Shown here piece by piece: positions 51,942-61,079 of a DNA stretch of 64,000 nt. The first letter of the stretch is position 1; each line of letters starts with the position of its first letter. Source of the DNA: Bradyrhizobium prioriisuperbiae (GTDB lineage: Bacteria > Pseudomonadota > Alphaproteobacteria > Rhizobiales > Xanthobacteraceae); contig NZ_CP135921.1 of assembly GCF_032397745.1 (NCBI RefSeq), forward strand, positions 6,808,501 through 6,872,500, written 5' to 3'. Below the pieces are notes generated by a model. The model saw only the letters and a program-made list of their open reading frames with translations. It was not told where the DNA came from and ran no database searches. Both the position numbers and the translations under genes were made by a program.

Positions 51942-52349
51942 CTATCGGACACGTTCAAGCGTGATGAAATTCCGATTGGCCCTCTCATACTGGAAGGCAT
52001 AGAGGCTGGCTTCCTGACACGTCTCGCCAACGGCGGCCCGCCGCGAGAGTTCCTTGTTCTGCGTGAACTTCCGGCCCGTGGCGTCGGCGTCATAATTGAC
52101 AAGGACTTTCGGCGACTCGTTTTCGTTCGCGCTGTCATAGCGGTGAGAGATTCTCCAGGAATCACCTGGCGCCAGGAAGCGGGTCTGCCAGCCACCGTTA
52201 CCGACTCTGCGCTGGTAGGTGATGTTGGCCTTGGTATCATTCCGCAGGCAAACCACCCCAAAGTGCTTGTTGTTGGCAGCTTGAGCCGCCGAAAACCACA
52301 GCACTGCGGCCGTGAAGCCGAGTGCAACAGGAAATGCATATTTTGTCAT
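51942..52349 (-). CDS. Small secreted protein of unknown function
   Basis: 135-aa protein with a signal peptide (ALGFTAAVLWFSAAQA) and a mature part beginning NNKHFGVVCLRNDTKANI. It has two cysteines (VCL and ETCQE) that may form a disulfide. The pattern suggests a beta-rich periplasmic protein. ATG at 52349 has AAGGAGA upstream. No family recognised. Confidence 0.7.
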   Translation of the reverse strand: MTKYAFPVALGFTAAVLWFSAAQAANNKHFGVVCLRNDTKANITYQRRVGNGGWQTRFLAPGDSWRISHRYDSANENESPKVLVNYDADATGRKFTQNKELSRRAAVGETCQEASLYAFQYERANRNFITLERVR

Positions 52350-52597
52350 GAGAGGATCTCCTTGCTATCGCCCTCGCGGTGGAGGTCTCGTGCAAGGAAA
52401 GAATACGGAGGGACAAGACAGAAGACGTGTGATCCGGCTCACAGTCCCCGCAACAATTGACTGGCCAATATGCCGCAGGTGAGTACCTGCAGAACTCGCC
52501 GACATGCTTCTTCACAGCATCCACGGCGGCCAATTCGCTGCCGTTCGTCGTGCCGAAGGATCATCATGCAAGTCACGAAGCGACCTCTTGTTTCACC

Positions 52598-53233
52598 TCA
52601 CCTTTTGCGCGCCACGATGTAAGGACGCTTGTCATCGCCTTTCGTGGCGTGATTTTCAGTGGCAACGATGTCGAAGCCGGCGGCACGTATAAGCTCGCTC
52701 AAATCTGACACCCGAAAGACCCCAGCATGGGGTGCTTTGCCGATCGCACGCATCGCGGGTAACACAAGCCGGACGAGTGGGTTCATCTCCCCGACGCAGG
52801 GTGTCTTGGAGATGAACATGCCCTCGTCAGCAAGCAGAGCGTGGATCCGGCGCAGCGTGCCAGGCAGATCGCGGACCAGATGCAAATAGTTGAATCCCAG
52901 AACCGCATTGAACGTTACAGCCTCAGGTGTCAGCGCGTCCGCGGTCGCGGTGCGGAAGACAAGATTCGGAATGGAATCGGTGGCGCGTTTCTCATTGGCA
53001 ATCACGATCATTGCAGTGGAAATATCCGTTGCCAGATACTCCTGAACATGACCCGCAAGCCGCAGCGCCGTCGTTCCGGTGCCGCAGCCTAGCTCCAGCA
53101 CCCTGTCGCCTGCCCCCAACAGCGCGCGGGTCCGCTCCAGCGTGCGTTCATATCCAGCCTGGTCCGCAATCGCACCCTTCGCATATTTTTGTGACGCGCG
53201 GTCCCAGAAACGGGCGTCGCTCTCTATTCCCAC
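52598..53233 (-). CDS. Class I SAM-dependent methyltransferase
   Basis: 211-aa methyltransferase with motif I VLELGCGTGTTALRLA (about residues 45-60), a motif II acidic segment (TATADALTP) and LGFNYLHLVRDLPGTL. GTG start with GAGGAGT upstream. Resembles small-molecule or quinone-type methyltransferases of the UbiE-like kind; the substrate is not apparent. Neighbours offer no hint. Confidence 0.85.
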   Translation of the reverse strand: MGIESDARFWDRASQKYAKGAIADQAGYERTLERTRALLGAGDRVLELGCGTGTTALRLAGHVQEYLATDISTAMIVIANEKRATDSIPNLVFRTATADALTPEAVTFNAVLGFNYLHLVRDLPGTLRRIHALLADEGMFISKTPCVGEMNPLVRLVLPAMRAIGKAPHAGVFRVSDLSELIRAAGFDIVATENHATKGDDKRPYIVARKR

Positions 53234-53668
53234 GATAAGTTACTCCTCGATCTGTGACCGTGCGCGGTTTCGGCATTGAGCCGAACAGAGCGAAGGCGTG
53301 AGCGCTCAAGTCAAGATCCGCAGCAGCTTGTGCGTCAATAGGCAGCGGTGATGGCTGGTTATCTGACAGAAGATCACGTGATCGGCGGCGAATGGCGGAT
53401 CGAGAGCCTGAAAATTCGTTTGCAGGGAACGCAGAAGTGGGAGCGTGACATCCTGTAGACGAGAATCGTGTGGCCCGAAAAGCACGCATGTCCGCTCCCG
53501 GTTTTTGGGGCGGCAGAATAGCGCAAGGGGTATCCTTTCACCCTCCATTGATCCAACACGCATTCTTGAATGACTGCTGTTGAAGGCCACGGTTGCGCAG
53601 CGCAACTTTCGAGCCACCTCCGCGTTGAGGGGCGTTGATACTCATGGTGCTTGCCCAAGGAGCGATTG
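53234..53668. other. 435-bp intergenic region, no supported gene
   Basis: Contains the 12-bp palindrome GATCACGTGATC (53372-53383) and several short open frames on the minus strand (one of about 103 codons at 53306-53617) without a recognisable ribosome site or family. A ribosome site AAGGAG (53656-53661) for the following small gene is clear. Confidence 0.5.
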
Positions 53669-53989
53669 ATGAAAAAAGCAATTCTGGTTCTCGCGTCGGT
53701 GGCCGCCCTCGCGACGATGGCGACGGCGCCAGCCGAGGCGCGCGGATGGCGCCACGGCGGCGGTTGGGGTGGTCCGGCCATCGGACTTGGTCTCGCGGCC
53801 GGGGCGCTGGCGGCGGGCGCTTATGCAGCCTCCGGTGGCCCTTATGCCTATTACGATGGCCCGGCCTATTCATACGGTCCAGCCTATGACGACGGCCCGA
53901 CCTACTACAGCGCACCGCCCCGCAGCTATCCGGGTTATGGCTATTACGGCGGCCATGGCTACGACAATTCCCGGAATCAGACCTGGTAG
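53669..53989 (+). CDS. Small Gly/Tyr/Pro-rich secreted protein
   Basis: 106-aa protein with a signal peptide (KKAILVLASVAALATMATAPAEA) and a Gly/Tyr/Pro-rich, low-complexity mature part (GGPYAYYDG, YPGYGYYGGHGY). Such proteins are common, poorly characterised envelope proteins in Bradyrhizobiaceae. ATG at 53669 with AAGGAG 7 nt upstream; an ATG six codons earlier is in frame but lacks a site. Confidence 0.75.
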   Translation: MKKAILVLASVAALATMATAPAEARGWRHGGGWGGPAIGLGLAAGALAAGAYAASGGPYAYYDGPAYSYGPAYDDGPTYYSAPPRSYPGYGYYGGHGYDNSRNQTW

Positions 53990-54076
53990 CCGGGAACACG
54001 ACGCGGCCGGTCAGTCCGGCGTCCGGCGCGGCCGGTCGTCGTCACGTCGATCCAGCTTGCTCGCTTTGATGACCCT

Positions 54077-54166
54077 TGGCGGAAGGGGTGGGATTCGAAC
54101 CCACGGTACCCTTGCAGGCACGCCGGTTTTCAAGACCGGTGCCTTAAACCACTCGGCCACCCTTCC
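54077..54166 (-). tRNA. tRNA-Ser (UGA anticodon)
   Basis: 90-nt gene on the minus strand. The acceptor stem is GGAAGGG paired with CCCTTCC, and the D arm carries GAGTGGTTTAAGG. The anticodon loop is CTTGAAAA with anticodon TGA, followed by a long variable arm, the T arm GTGGGTTCGAATCCCAC, discriminator G and an encoded CCA (54077-54079). Reads UCA and related codons. Confidence 0.95.
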
Positions 54167-54270
54167 AGCGCGTTCCTCATGAGGGAATGAGGCTGGAATT
54201 GCAAGCCATTTGCGGGGCTGGGCAATGCTGCGCGGCATCCCTGCCCGATCCGCGATCGGGCCTCAAGCTC

Positions 54271-54678
54271 TCAGCGGTCGACCGGCCCGCCGTACTCGTC
54301 GTCGGTGACATGCTCCATCCACACTACGTGGCTGCCGTCGAGCGACTCCTGCGTCGCGATATGCACCATGCCGTTTTTGGCGCTCGCCCCATGCCAATGT
54401 TTCTCGCCGGGCGGAATCCACACGGTGTCGCCGGCGCGGATCTCGCGGATCGGTCCGCCCTTGGCCTGCACCAGGCCAACACCCTGCAGCACATGCAGCG
54501 TCTGCCCCAGCGGATGGGTGTGCCAGGCGGTGCGTGCGCCGGGCTCGAATGCCACGCGCGCCGAGACCACCCGCGCCGGCGCAGCCGTCGCGATGATCGG
54601 GTCCTGCCAGACGGTGCCGGTGAAATACTCCTTCGGGGGACGGATCGAAGGCCGTGAGCCGGCGACGTGAATATCCAT
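54271..54678 (-). CDS. Cupin domain protein
   Basis: 135-aa single-domain cupin. Metal/active-site motifs are HTHPLGQTLHVLQG (about residue 62) and PPGEKHWHG (about residue 90). ATG at 54678 (GAGG 6 nt upstream) is preferred to ATGs at 54684 and 54690. On the same strand as the RraA-like gene 105 bp upstream and possibly co-transcribed with it. A small-molecule dioxygenase, isomerase or binding role is possible. Confidence 0.83.
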   Translation of the reverse strand: MDIHVAGSRPSIRPPKEYFTGTVWQDPIIATAAPARVVSARVAFEPGARTAWHTHPLGQTLHVLQGVGLVQAKGGPIREIRAGDTVWIPPGEKHWHGASAKNGMVHIATQESLDGSHVVWMEHVTDDEYGGPVDR

Positions 54679-54783
54679 GGGCATCCTCATTGAGTTGTTT
54701 GTTGATGTTGTTGCGGCATCGGGACAGCCCTGCCCCGATGCCGGTCGATCGTCGCCGGACTTACGGCATCAGAATTTGGGTGT

Positions 54784-55488
54784 TCAGGATTTCGCTTTGC
54801 TGGCGGCGTAACGCGCCTTGGTCTCGGCATTCATCGGATAGAGCCCCGGCAGCACCGCGCCGTCGTTCACCTCGTTGACGATCCAGGCTTCCATGCGCTC
54901 CTGCTCGGGGCCCTCGGCCAGGATATGATCGAGCTGCGCCTGCGGGATCAGCACCGCGCCGTCCTGGTCGGCAACGATGATGTCATTGGGAAACACCGCC
55001 ACGCCGCCGCAGGCGATCGGCTCGCCCCAATTGACGAACGTCAGCCCGCCCACCGACGGCGGCGCCGCCGCGCCGTTGCACCACACCGGCAGGCCGGTGC
55101 CGAGCACGCCTTCCAGGTCGCGGACAACACCGTCGGTCACCAGCGCCGTCACCTTGCGCTTCGCCATGCGAGCGCAAAGGATGTCGCCGAAAATGCCGGC
55201 ATCAGTCACGCCCATCGCGTCCACCACGGCAATGCAGCCCTCCGGCATCGCCTCTATGGCGGTTCGCGTCGAGATCGGCGCCGACCATGACTCCGGCGTC
55301 GCCAGATCCTCACGTGCCGGCACGAAGCGCAGCGTGAAGGCCGGCCCCACCAGCCTCGGCAGCCCCGGCCGCAGCGGCCGGGTGCCGCGCAGCCAGACGT
55401 TGCGCAGCCCCTTCTTGAGCAGCACGGTCGTGATGGTGGCGGTGGAAACGGTCTTCAAGACCTCGATGGATTTCGGATCGAGCGGCAT
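54784..55488 (-). CDS. RraA-like/HMG aldolase family protein
   Basis: 234-aa RraA-family protein with the class II pyruvate-aldolase signature G-x20-R-D (GDILCARMAKRKVTALVTDG followed by VVRD). The segment GPAFTLRFVPARED and DQDGAVLIP are also typical. Family members either inhibit RNase E (true RraA, shorter) or act as HMG/oxaloacetate aldolases; the G-x20-RD motif and length favour the latter. ATG at 55488 with AAGGAG upstream. Confidence 0.8.
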   Translation of the reverse strand: MPLDPKSIEVLKTVSTATITTVLLKKGLRNVWLRGTRPLRPGLPRLVGPAFTLRFVPAREDLATPESWSAPISTRTAIEAMPEGCIAVVDAMGVTDAGIFGDILCARMAKRKVTALVTDGVVRDLEGVLGTGLPVWCNGAAAPPSVGGLTFVNWGEPIACGGVAVFPNDIIVADQDGAVLIPQAQLDHILAEGPEQERMEAWIVNEVNDGAVLPGLYPMNAETKARYAASKAKS

Positions 55489-55681
55489 AAAACGATGAAC
55501 TCCTTGAATAATCCTGGCGCCGGGACGGCCGCGCGGGAACCTCGGCATGGGTCGCAAACCGGACGCCGATTGTGCGACCAAACCACGCGAAACGCGCCAT
55601 GTCATGCCCGAAATCACCGGGATTGCCAATCGGTTGCGGGTCTTTGACGGGGCAAAGATCACGTTCCCTTGAGCGGCCGTC

Positions 55682-56221
55682 TCACGTTTTGACTTCGACG
55701 ACCTGACCGCCGGGTTCGGCGCGGTGATCCAGTTGTCTGGATAGAAATATAAGGTCGAGCCACCGCCCGAACTTGCAGCCGACTTCAGGAATGCGACCGG
55801 CCTCGATAAAGCCTTCACTCCGGTGCAGGGCCAGCGACGCTTCGTTTGCGGCCTCGATGCCCGCGACCATCACATATTTTTCGAGTTCGACGGCACGTGC
55901 GATCAGCGATTTGAGAAGCGCACGAGCCGCGCCCTGGCGATGGAAGGCAGCGTCGACATAGACGGAATTCTCCACCGTGTACCGGTAGCCGGGCCAGGAC
56001 CTGAAATCACCGAAGGAGCCAAAGCCGATCACCTGCTGTGATGCTTTGGCGACGAGTACGGGCCATCCACTTTTCTTCCGGGCCAGGAACCAGTCCTGTC
56101 GTTCGGCAAGATCCGACGACCTATCGGTCCAGACGGCCGTGGTATTCACGGCAGCATGATTGTAGATCGACAGCACGCTTGGGAGATCGCCTGGTATCGC
56201 GTCGCGAACGATGATCTGCAT
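55682..56221 (-). CDS. GNAT N-acetyltransferase, Pat/MnaT-like
   Basis: 179-aa GNAT enzyme with the phosphinothricin/methionine-sulfoximine acetyltransferase-type start (IYNHAAVNTTAVWTD) and the CoA-binding Q/R-x-x-G-x-G/A loop HRQGAARALL. Members acetylate amino acid analogues such as methionine sulfoximine. Alone on its strand between the RraA-like gene and nasA. Confidence 0.85.
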   Translation of the reverse strand: MQIIVRDAIPGDLPSVLSIYNHAAVNTTAVWTDRSSDLAERQDWFLARKKSGWPVLVAKASQQVIGFGSFGDFRSWPGYRYTVENSVYVDAAFHRQGAARALLKSLIARAVELEKYVMVAGIEAANEASLALHRSEGFIEAGRIPEVGCKFGRWLDLIFLSRQLDHRAEPGGQVVEVKT

Positions 56222-56302
56222 GCGAGCCTCATGAGTCTGCGCATAAGCAACGATGAGTGCGATCTCATATATATCATCACGATTGAGCGGGGCCTGCCAG
56301 CG

Positions 56303-59023
56303 TCAGACGCCGACAAGCTCTTTCTGTTCGGCAGCGACTTCAACCGTCACTTCGGTTTGCGCGATCAGCCGCTTCAACTCCGGCACGCACGACCCACAGT
56401 TTGTTCCGGCCTTCAGAAGCGCGCCGATCTCAGTTGCGCTCTTGGCCTGGCCTGACGCGATGACGTTGCAGATCGTGGTGCGTCCGACCCCGAAGCAGGC
56501 GCAGACGATCGGCCCCGTGCTGCTGGCCCCGTCGCGCGAGCGACCGGACAACAACGCCCGGCGGTCGTCGTCGTCCAGGCGGTCTGTTGCGAACGCCGTC
56601 TTGACGGCATCCCAGGCGATGGCCTCGTCGGCCGGACCGACAAACAGGCTCACCTCCAAAGCATCGCCGCGATACGCCGCGGCACGATAGATTTGGCGTT
56701 TCGGATCTTCGTATTCGGCAATGTCCGTCGAACCGCTGACGCTCTGCAGCCAGGATTGCCACGCGCCGGTCGTCTCGTTCGCCGCCAGCAGATAGCCATA
56801 GCCACCGGTCACAGCGACACGCGCCCACCATACCCCGGGCGGCAGCGCCAGAGGTGCGCGCGACAGCACGAAGCCCCGTTGCGCGAATGAATGCGGCGCG
56901 ATGTGCGTCGGTGTCGCCTTGCTCTCCGGCTGTCCCGAGAGTGGATCGGTCAATGGCGCGACCAGCGCGCCGACCCGGGCAGACGACGAAGTCTCCCCGC
57001 TCCAGTGGATCGGCGCGAACAGCGACCTGCGTTGCTGGCGATCGCTGACCACGACCTTCAGGATGCAGCGGCCATGATCGCTGTCGATCCGGGCAAACTC
57101 GCCATCCGTCACGCCGAACTCGCTAGCGTCGTCGGGATGAACTTCAACAAACGGTTCGGGCAGATGCTGTCCCAGACGCGGGCTGAGGCCGGTGCGGGTC
57201 ATGGTGTGCCACTGGTCGCGGATACGGCCGGTGTTAAGCCGCAATGGGCGATCGGGTGATGTCGCCTGGCGCAAATCGGGGGTCTCGGGCGCAATGAAAC
57301 GCGCCTTGCGATCGGGCCAATAGAACCCACCCTCGGAGAAGAACCGCGCCTGCGGACGCGCCTCGCCGGCCCGGAGCGGCCAGGCCACGGGGGGCATGAT
57401 GTCGAACGCCGCATCCGGGATGTGGCCGAGCGCGCCGATGTCGAAGTCACGGCTGCCGTAGTTCTCGAATGCCGACAGGCGGGCGTGCTCACGAAACACA
57501 TCGCCGGCGCTCTTGAAGCTGAACGCGTCACGAAATCCCAGCCGTTTCGCCACTTCGCTGACAATCCACCAGTCGGGTTTGGCTTCGCCGGCCACCGGCA
57601 TGAAACGGCGCTGGCGCGAGATCCGGCGCTCGGAGTTTGTCACCGTGCCGGACTTCTCGCCCCAGGCCTGGGCCGGCAGCAGCACATGGACGCCGGAATT
57701 GACGGTGTCGTTCGACAGCACATTTTCCGATACCACGAACAGATCGAGCTTGGCCAACGCCGCGCGCACGTTGTCAGCGTCCGGCAACGAGACCACCGGA
57801 TTGGTGCCCATCACCCACAGCGCCTTGATCTCGCCGCGTCCGATGGCTTCGAACATCTGCACGGCCTTGAGCCCTTCGTGCTTGGCCATGTGCGGGGCAC
57901 GCCAGTAACGCCTGACGCGATCGACATCGGTCGGGCTGAACGACATGTGCGCGGCGAGCTGGTTGGCGAGACCGCCGACCTCGCGGCCGCCCATCGCATT
58001 CGGCTGCCCGGTCAGCGAGAACGGCGAAGCGCCGGGCTTTCCGATCCGCCCCGTCGCCAGATGGCAATTGATAATGGCGTTGACCTTGTCGGTGCCCTGA
58101 GCCGACTGGTTCACGCCCTGCGAATAGGCCGTCACCACCCGTGGCGTCGTCCGAAACAGCTCGAAGAAGCTGAGGACGTCGCTCTCCGCGAGCCCCGTCG
58201 CTTGCGCCGTCGCCGCCACGCTGCCGGCAATGCCGCGCGCGCGTACCAGTGCCTCCTCAAAACCCGACGTGTGCTGTTCGACATAGTTGCGATCGATCGC
58301 GCTGCTGTCTGCGAGATGAACCAGCAATCCGCTGAACAACGCCGTGTCGCTGCCCGGCCTGATGCCGAGGAACAGCTCAGCGCCCTCGGCCGTGTCGGTC
58401 CGGCGCGGATCGATCACGACCATCCGCGCGCCGCGCTGCTGCTTGTTCTGCATCATCCGCTGGAACAGCACCGGATGACACCAGGCGGCATTGGAGCCGA
58501 CCAGCACCAGCAGATCGGCCTCATCGAGATCTTCGTAGCAGCCGGGAACCGTATCGGCGCCGAAGGCACGCTTATGTCCGGCCACCGACGACGACATGCA
58601 GAGCCGCGAGTTGGTGTCGACATTGGCGGTGCCGACAAACCCCTTCATGAACTTGTTGGCAACGTAATAGTCTTCCGTCAGCAACTGGCCGGACAGATAG
58701 AAGGCGACCGAGTCCGGTCCATGCTTGGCCACGATATGCTGGAACCGCTGCGCCACATGATCGAGCGCATCGACCCAGGCGACCTGCTCGAGCTTGCCGT
58801 TCGCACAGCGCACCATCGGATGCAGCAGCCGTTCCCTCGCGCCGAGGGTTTCACCAAGCGCCGATCCCTTGGAACAGAGACGGCCGAAATTCGCTGGATG
58901 ATCCGGATCGCCCGCGATCACAGCACCGCCCTTGCCGTCGGGGGCCGCGAGTACGCCGCAACCGACGCCGCAATAGGGGCACGTGGTCCGCGTGGTTTTC
59001 AGGTTGGGATCGATCGCGGTCAT
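56303..59023 (-). CDS. nasA: Assimilatory nitrate reductase catalytic subunit with C-terminal BFD-like domain
   Basis: 906-aa molybdopterin oxidoreductase: N-terminal [4Fe-4S] motif CPYCGVGCG with the fourth Cys in LCSKG (about residue 50), bis-MGD-binding core (YLSGQLLTEDYY, SRLCMSS, VIDPRRTDTA, GRIGKPGASPFSLTGQPNAMGGREVGG) and the C-terminal BFD-like [2Fe-2S] segment CACFGVG... NCGSC. Reduces nitrate to nitrite in the cytoplasm. Last gene of the nitrate/nitrite run. Confidence 0.94.
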   Translation of the reverse strand: MTAIDPNLKTTRTTCPYCGVGCGVLAAPDGKGGAVIAGDPDHPANFGRLCSKGSALGETLGARERLLHPMVRCANGKLEQVAWVDALDHVAQRFQHIVAKHGPDSVAFYLSGQLLTEDYYVANKFMKGFVGTANVDTNSRLCMSSSVAGHKRAFGADTVPGCYEDLDEADLLVLVGSNAAWCHPVLFQRMMQNKQQRGARMVVIDPRRTDTAEGAELFLGIRPGSDTALFSGLLVHLADSSAIDRNYVEQHTSGFEEALVRARGIAGSVAATAQATGLAESDVLSFFELFRTTPRVVTAYSQGVNQSAQGTDKVNAIINCHLATGRIGKPGASPFSLTGQPNAMGGREVGGLANQLAAHMSFSPTDVDRVRRYWRAPHMAKHEGLKAVQMFEAIGRGEIKALWVMGTNPVVSLPDADNVRAALAKLDLFVVSENVLSNDTVNSGVHVLLPAQAWGEKSGTVTNSERRISRQRRFMPVAGEAKPDWWIVSEVAKRLGFRDAFSFKSAGDVFREHARLSAFENYGSRDFDIGALGHIPDAAFDIMPPVAWPLRAGEARPQARFFSEGGFYWPDRKARFIAPETPDLRQATSPDRPLRLNTGRIRDQWHTMTRTGLSPRLGQHLPEPFVEVHPDDASEFGVTDGEFARIDSDHGRCILKVVVSDRQQRRSLFAPIHWSGETSSSARVGALVAPLTDPLSGQPESKATPTHIAPHSFAQRGFVLSRAPLALPPGVWWARVAVTGGYGYLLAANETTGAWQSWLQSVSGSTDIAEYEDPKRQIYRAAAYRGDALEVSLFVGPADEAIAWDAVKTAFATDRLDDDDRRALLSGRSRDGASSTGPIVCACFGVGRTTICNVIASGQAKSATEIGALLKAGTNCGSCVPELKRLIAQTEVTVEVAAEQKELVGV

Positions 59024-59075
59024 GCGATATCCCGCATGACATGCCGTTCAGCGCTGAAAGCGCGATGAGAGTCCG

Positions 59076-59228
59076 TTAGAACGGATGGAAGGACAGCGTG
59101 CCGAAGACCACGAGCGCGATCACCGTGAAGGCGCTGTACAGAGCGATGGTGTGCAAGCGATCGTCTGCCTTCGGCGACACCGAACGGGCATAGGAGTGCA
59201 GACGTGCTTCCGAGAGCAGTTCGCGCAT
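59076..59228 (-). CDS. 50-aa single-span membrane protein in the nitrate operon
   Basis: Short gene with a GAGG ribosome site, ATG at 59228 and stop at 59076-59078. The peptide has a charged N-terminal half (ELLSEARLHSYARSV) and one hydrophobic span near residues 27-45 (ALYSAFTVIALVVFG). It lies between the CysJ-like gene and nasA on the same strand, 52 bp before nasA. No family recognised; it may anchor or assist the reductases. Confidence 0.65.
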   Translation of the reverse strand: MRELLSEARLHSYARSVSPKADDRLHTIALYSAFTVIALVVFGTLSFHPF

Positions 59229-59445
59229 GGACCTCGATCTCCAGCGGGTGGTCATGCGCTATATTCGGGGTCTGCCGCGGTCTCCCGCAAGGCACGGCGG
59301 AAAATAACGAAAATCTTGCCTGCCGGCGCGGCCGTCTAGGCAAAGATTCCTTCAAGTCCCGGTTCCGCGCCTGCTTCATTTCCCTCATTCCAGTCCAAAA
59401 GCTGCATTTTTCAGCAAATTGTCGCCGCACCGCCTGCACACCACC

Positions 59446-59461
59446 GGGCCGGATTCGGCCC
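59446..59461 (-). terminator. GGGCCG/CGGCCC hairpin after the CysJ-like gene
   Basis: Perfect 6-bp stem GGGCCG-GATT-CGGCCC, 7 bp beyond the reductase stop codon. It has no U-run and may be an mRNA-processing or attenuation hairpin between the reductase and nasA. Confidence 0.45.
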
Positions 59462-59468
59462 AGACGCC

Positions 59469-61079
59469 TCAATAGACGTCCTGCTGATACCGCCCCTTCT
59501 TCTTGAGCTCGGTGACAAAGGCGACGGCTTCATCGATCGAGCGTGCGCCGAACTGCGCGGTGATATCGATCAGTGCCCGCTCCACATCCTTGGCCATGCG
59601 CTTGGCATCGCCGCAGACGTAGACGTGAGCGCCGTCGGCGAGCCACGACCACAGTTCGCGCCCGACTTCGCGCATCCGGTCCTGCACATAGAACTTCTCG
59701 GTGCCATCACGCGACCACGCCAGTGACAGCCGCGTCAGGTGGCCCGCGGATTTCATCGCGTTGAGTTCGTCGGCATAAAAGAAATCGCAGTCGCTGCGCT
59801 GATGCCCGAAGAACAGCCAGTTGCGCCCCGGCGCCATGGTGGCTTTGCGTTCATGCAGGAAGGCGCGGAACGGCGCGATCCCGGTGCCGGGACCGATCAT
59901 GATCACCGGTGTAGTCGGATCCTGCGGCAGGCCGAAGCCGTGCGCCTTCTGCACATAAACCGGCAGTGTGTCGCCGGGAGTGATGCGTTCAGCCAGAAAC
60001 GTCGACGCGAGACCAAGCCGCTTGCGCTTGCCGATCACATAACGAACGGTGTCGACGGTCAGCGACAAACGGCCAGGTGTGGCACTGTGCGACGACGAGA
60101 TCGAATAGAGCCGCGGCTGCAACGGCTCCAGCGCTTCGACAAAGGCTTCCGGATGCGGCCGGATGCCGGGAAATTTCTGCAGGGTCGCCAGCACATCGAG
60201 ATTCGTCGCGTCGCCGTCGGGATCGCCGCCCTGCGCCAGCGCGCGGGCTTTTTCCCGCACGGCGCCGCCGGAAATGAACGACAGCAGCTCGAACAGGCTG
60301 TCCGGCGCCGGCGCCAGCGACACATCGTTCTGCAGCACGTCGCGCAGCGTCTTGCCGTTGACATCGGTGACATGCGACGCACCGAGCATGGCGATGATCT
60401 GGTCGACCAGGCCGAGATCGTTTTTGGCGAACACCCCGAACGAGTCGCCGACGACATAGTCGAGCCCGATTGTCGCGAGATCGAACTCGATATGCCAGGT
60501 TTCCTTCTCCGAACCCGGCTTGTTCAGCAGCCGCCGCGACAGGAACGACGCCATCGCCGGATTGTCGCGGGAGCGGCCGCGGGACGCGGCATCCGGTTCG
60601 ACGACCGCCGCAGGCACAACGGCGTCCGTCGTGTCCGGCTTTGCGGCCGGCGCTTTGTCAAGTTCCTCATAGAGGCCCTTGAGCATCCGCATGGTGTCCT
60701 TGCCGCCGGGCACGCAGAGATTGAGCCGGCTCTCCTTGCGGCTGGCGATCACCTCGGAATAGTCGTGGCAGTTGTAGCCGCACTGGCCGCAATCCTGCTG
60801 CGCCATCGCCGCCATCATCCGGCGGGGCAGCGGCCGTCCCTCGGCGAGCTTCATGCGCTCGGCCATCGGCATGGTCTGGTCGTGCCAGGGCGCCTCGCCG
60901 TCGTCGCCGGTCGCCTCCTTCATCACCGCGGCGCCCTGCTCCGGCGACAGCGGTGTGACGCCGCCATCGAGCGATACCAGCCCGGCGAGGAATCCATTCA
61001 GCCATGAGCGCTGCTCGGCAGAGAACGGCGCGTTGTCCGGGATCAATTCTATCGTCGCCTGGGGTGACATCTGGTTCAT
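59469..61079 (-). CDS. CysJ-like diflavin-type reductase without flavodoxin domain, with N-terminal FeS cluster
   Basis: 536-aa protein. Residues about 90-130 carry a [4Fe-4S] motif CGQCGYNC with a further Cys in LNLCVPGG. Then comes a sulfite-reductase/cytochrome-P450-reductase-like FAD and NADPH module (RLYSISSS, PGTGIAPFRAFL, FFGHQRSDCDFFY, YVCGDAKRMAKDVE). No flavodoxin-like FMN domain is present, so electrons pass from NADPH through FAD to the FeS cluster. Likely electron donor to NirA or NasA. ATG overlaps the nirA stop (ATGA). Confidence 0.9.
   Translation of the reverse strand: MNQMSPQATIELIPDNAPFSAEQRSWLNGFLAGLVSLDGGVTPLSPEQGAAVMKEATGDDGEAPWHDQTMPMAERMKLAEGRPLPRRMMAAMAQQDCGQCGYNCHDYSEVIASRKESRLNLCVPGGKDTMRMLKGLYEELDKAPAAKPDTTDAVVPAAVVEPDAASRGRSRDNPAMASFLSRRLLNKPGSEKETWHIEFDLATIGLDYVVGDSFGVFAKNDLGLVDQIIAMLGASHVTDVNGKTLRDVLQNDVSLAPAPDSLFELLSFISGGAVREKARALAQGGDPDGDATNLDVLATLQKFPGIRPHPEAFVEALEPLQPRLYSISSSHSATPGRLSLTVDTVRYVIGKRKRLGLASTFLAERITPGDTLPVYVQKAHGFGLPQDPTTPVIMIGPGTGIAPFRAFLHERKATMAPGRNWLFFGHQRSDCDFFYADELNAMKSAGHLTRLSLAWSRDGTEKFYVQDRMREVGRELWSWLADGAHVYVCGDAKRMAKDVERALIDITAQFGARSIDEAVAFVTELKKKGRYQQDVY

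Noticed and set aside
52468..52480. Possible FNR/FixK-like box near 52.5 kb
   Set aside because: Only one half-site fits TTGAC; the other half does not match.
53306..53617. About 103-codon minus-strand frame in the gap before the Gly/Tyr-rich gene
   Set aside because: No ribosome site, no family and unusual composition; listed only as part of the gap description.
57422..59068. About 548-codon plus-strand frame opposite nasA
   Set aside because: Antisense shadow of a large conserved enzyme, no recognisable domain.
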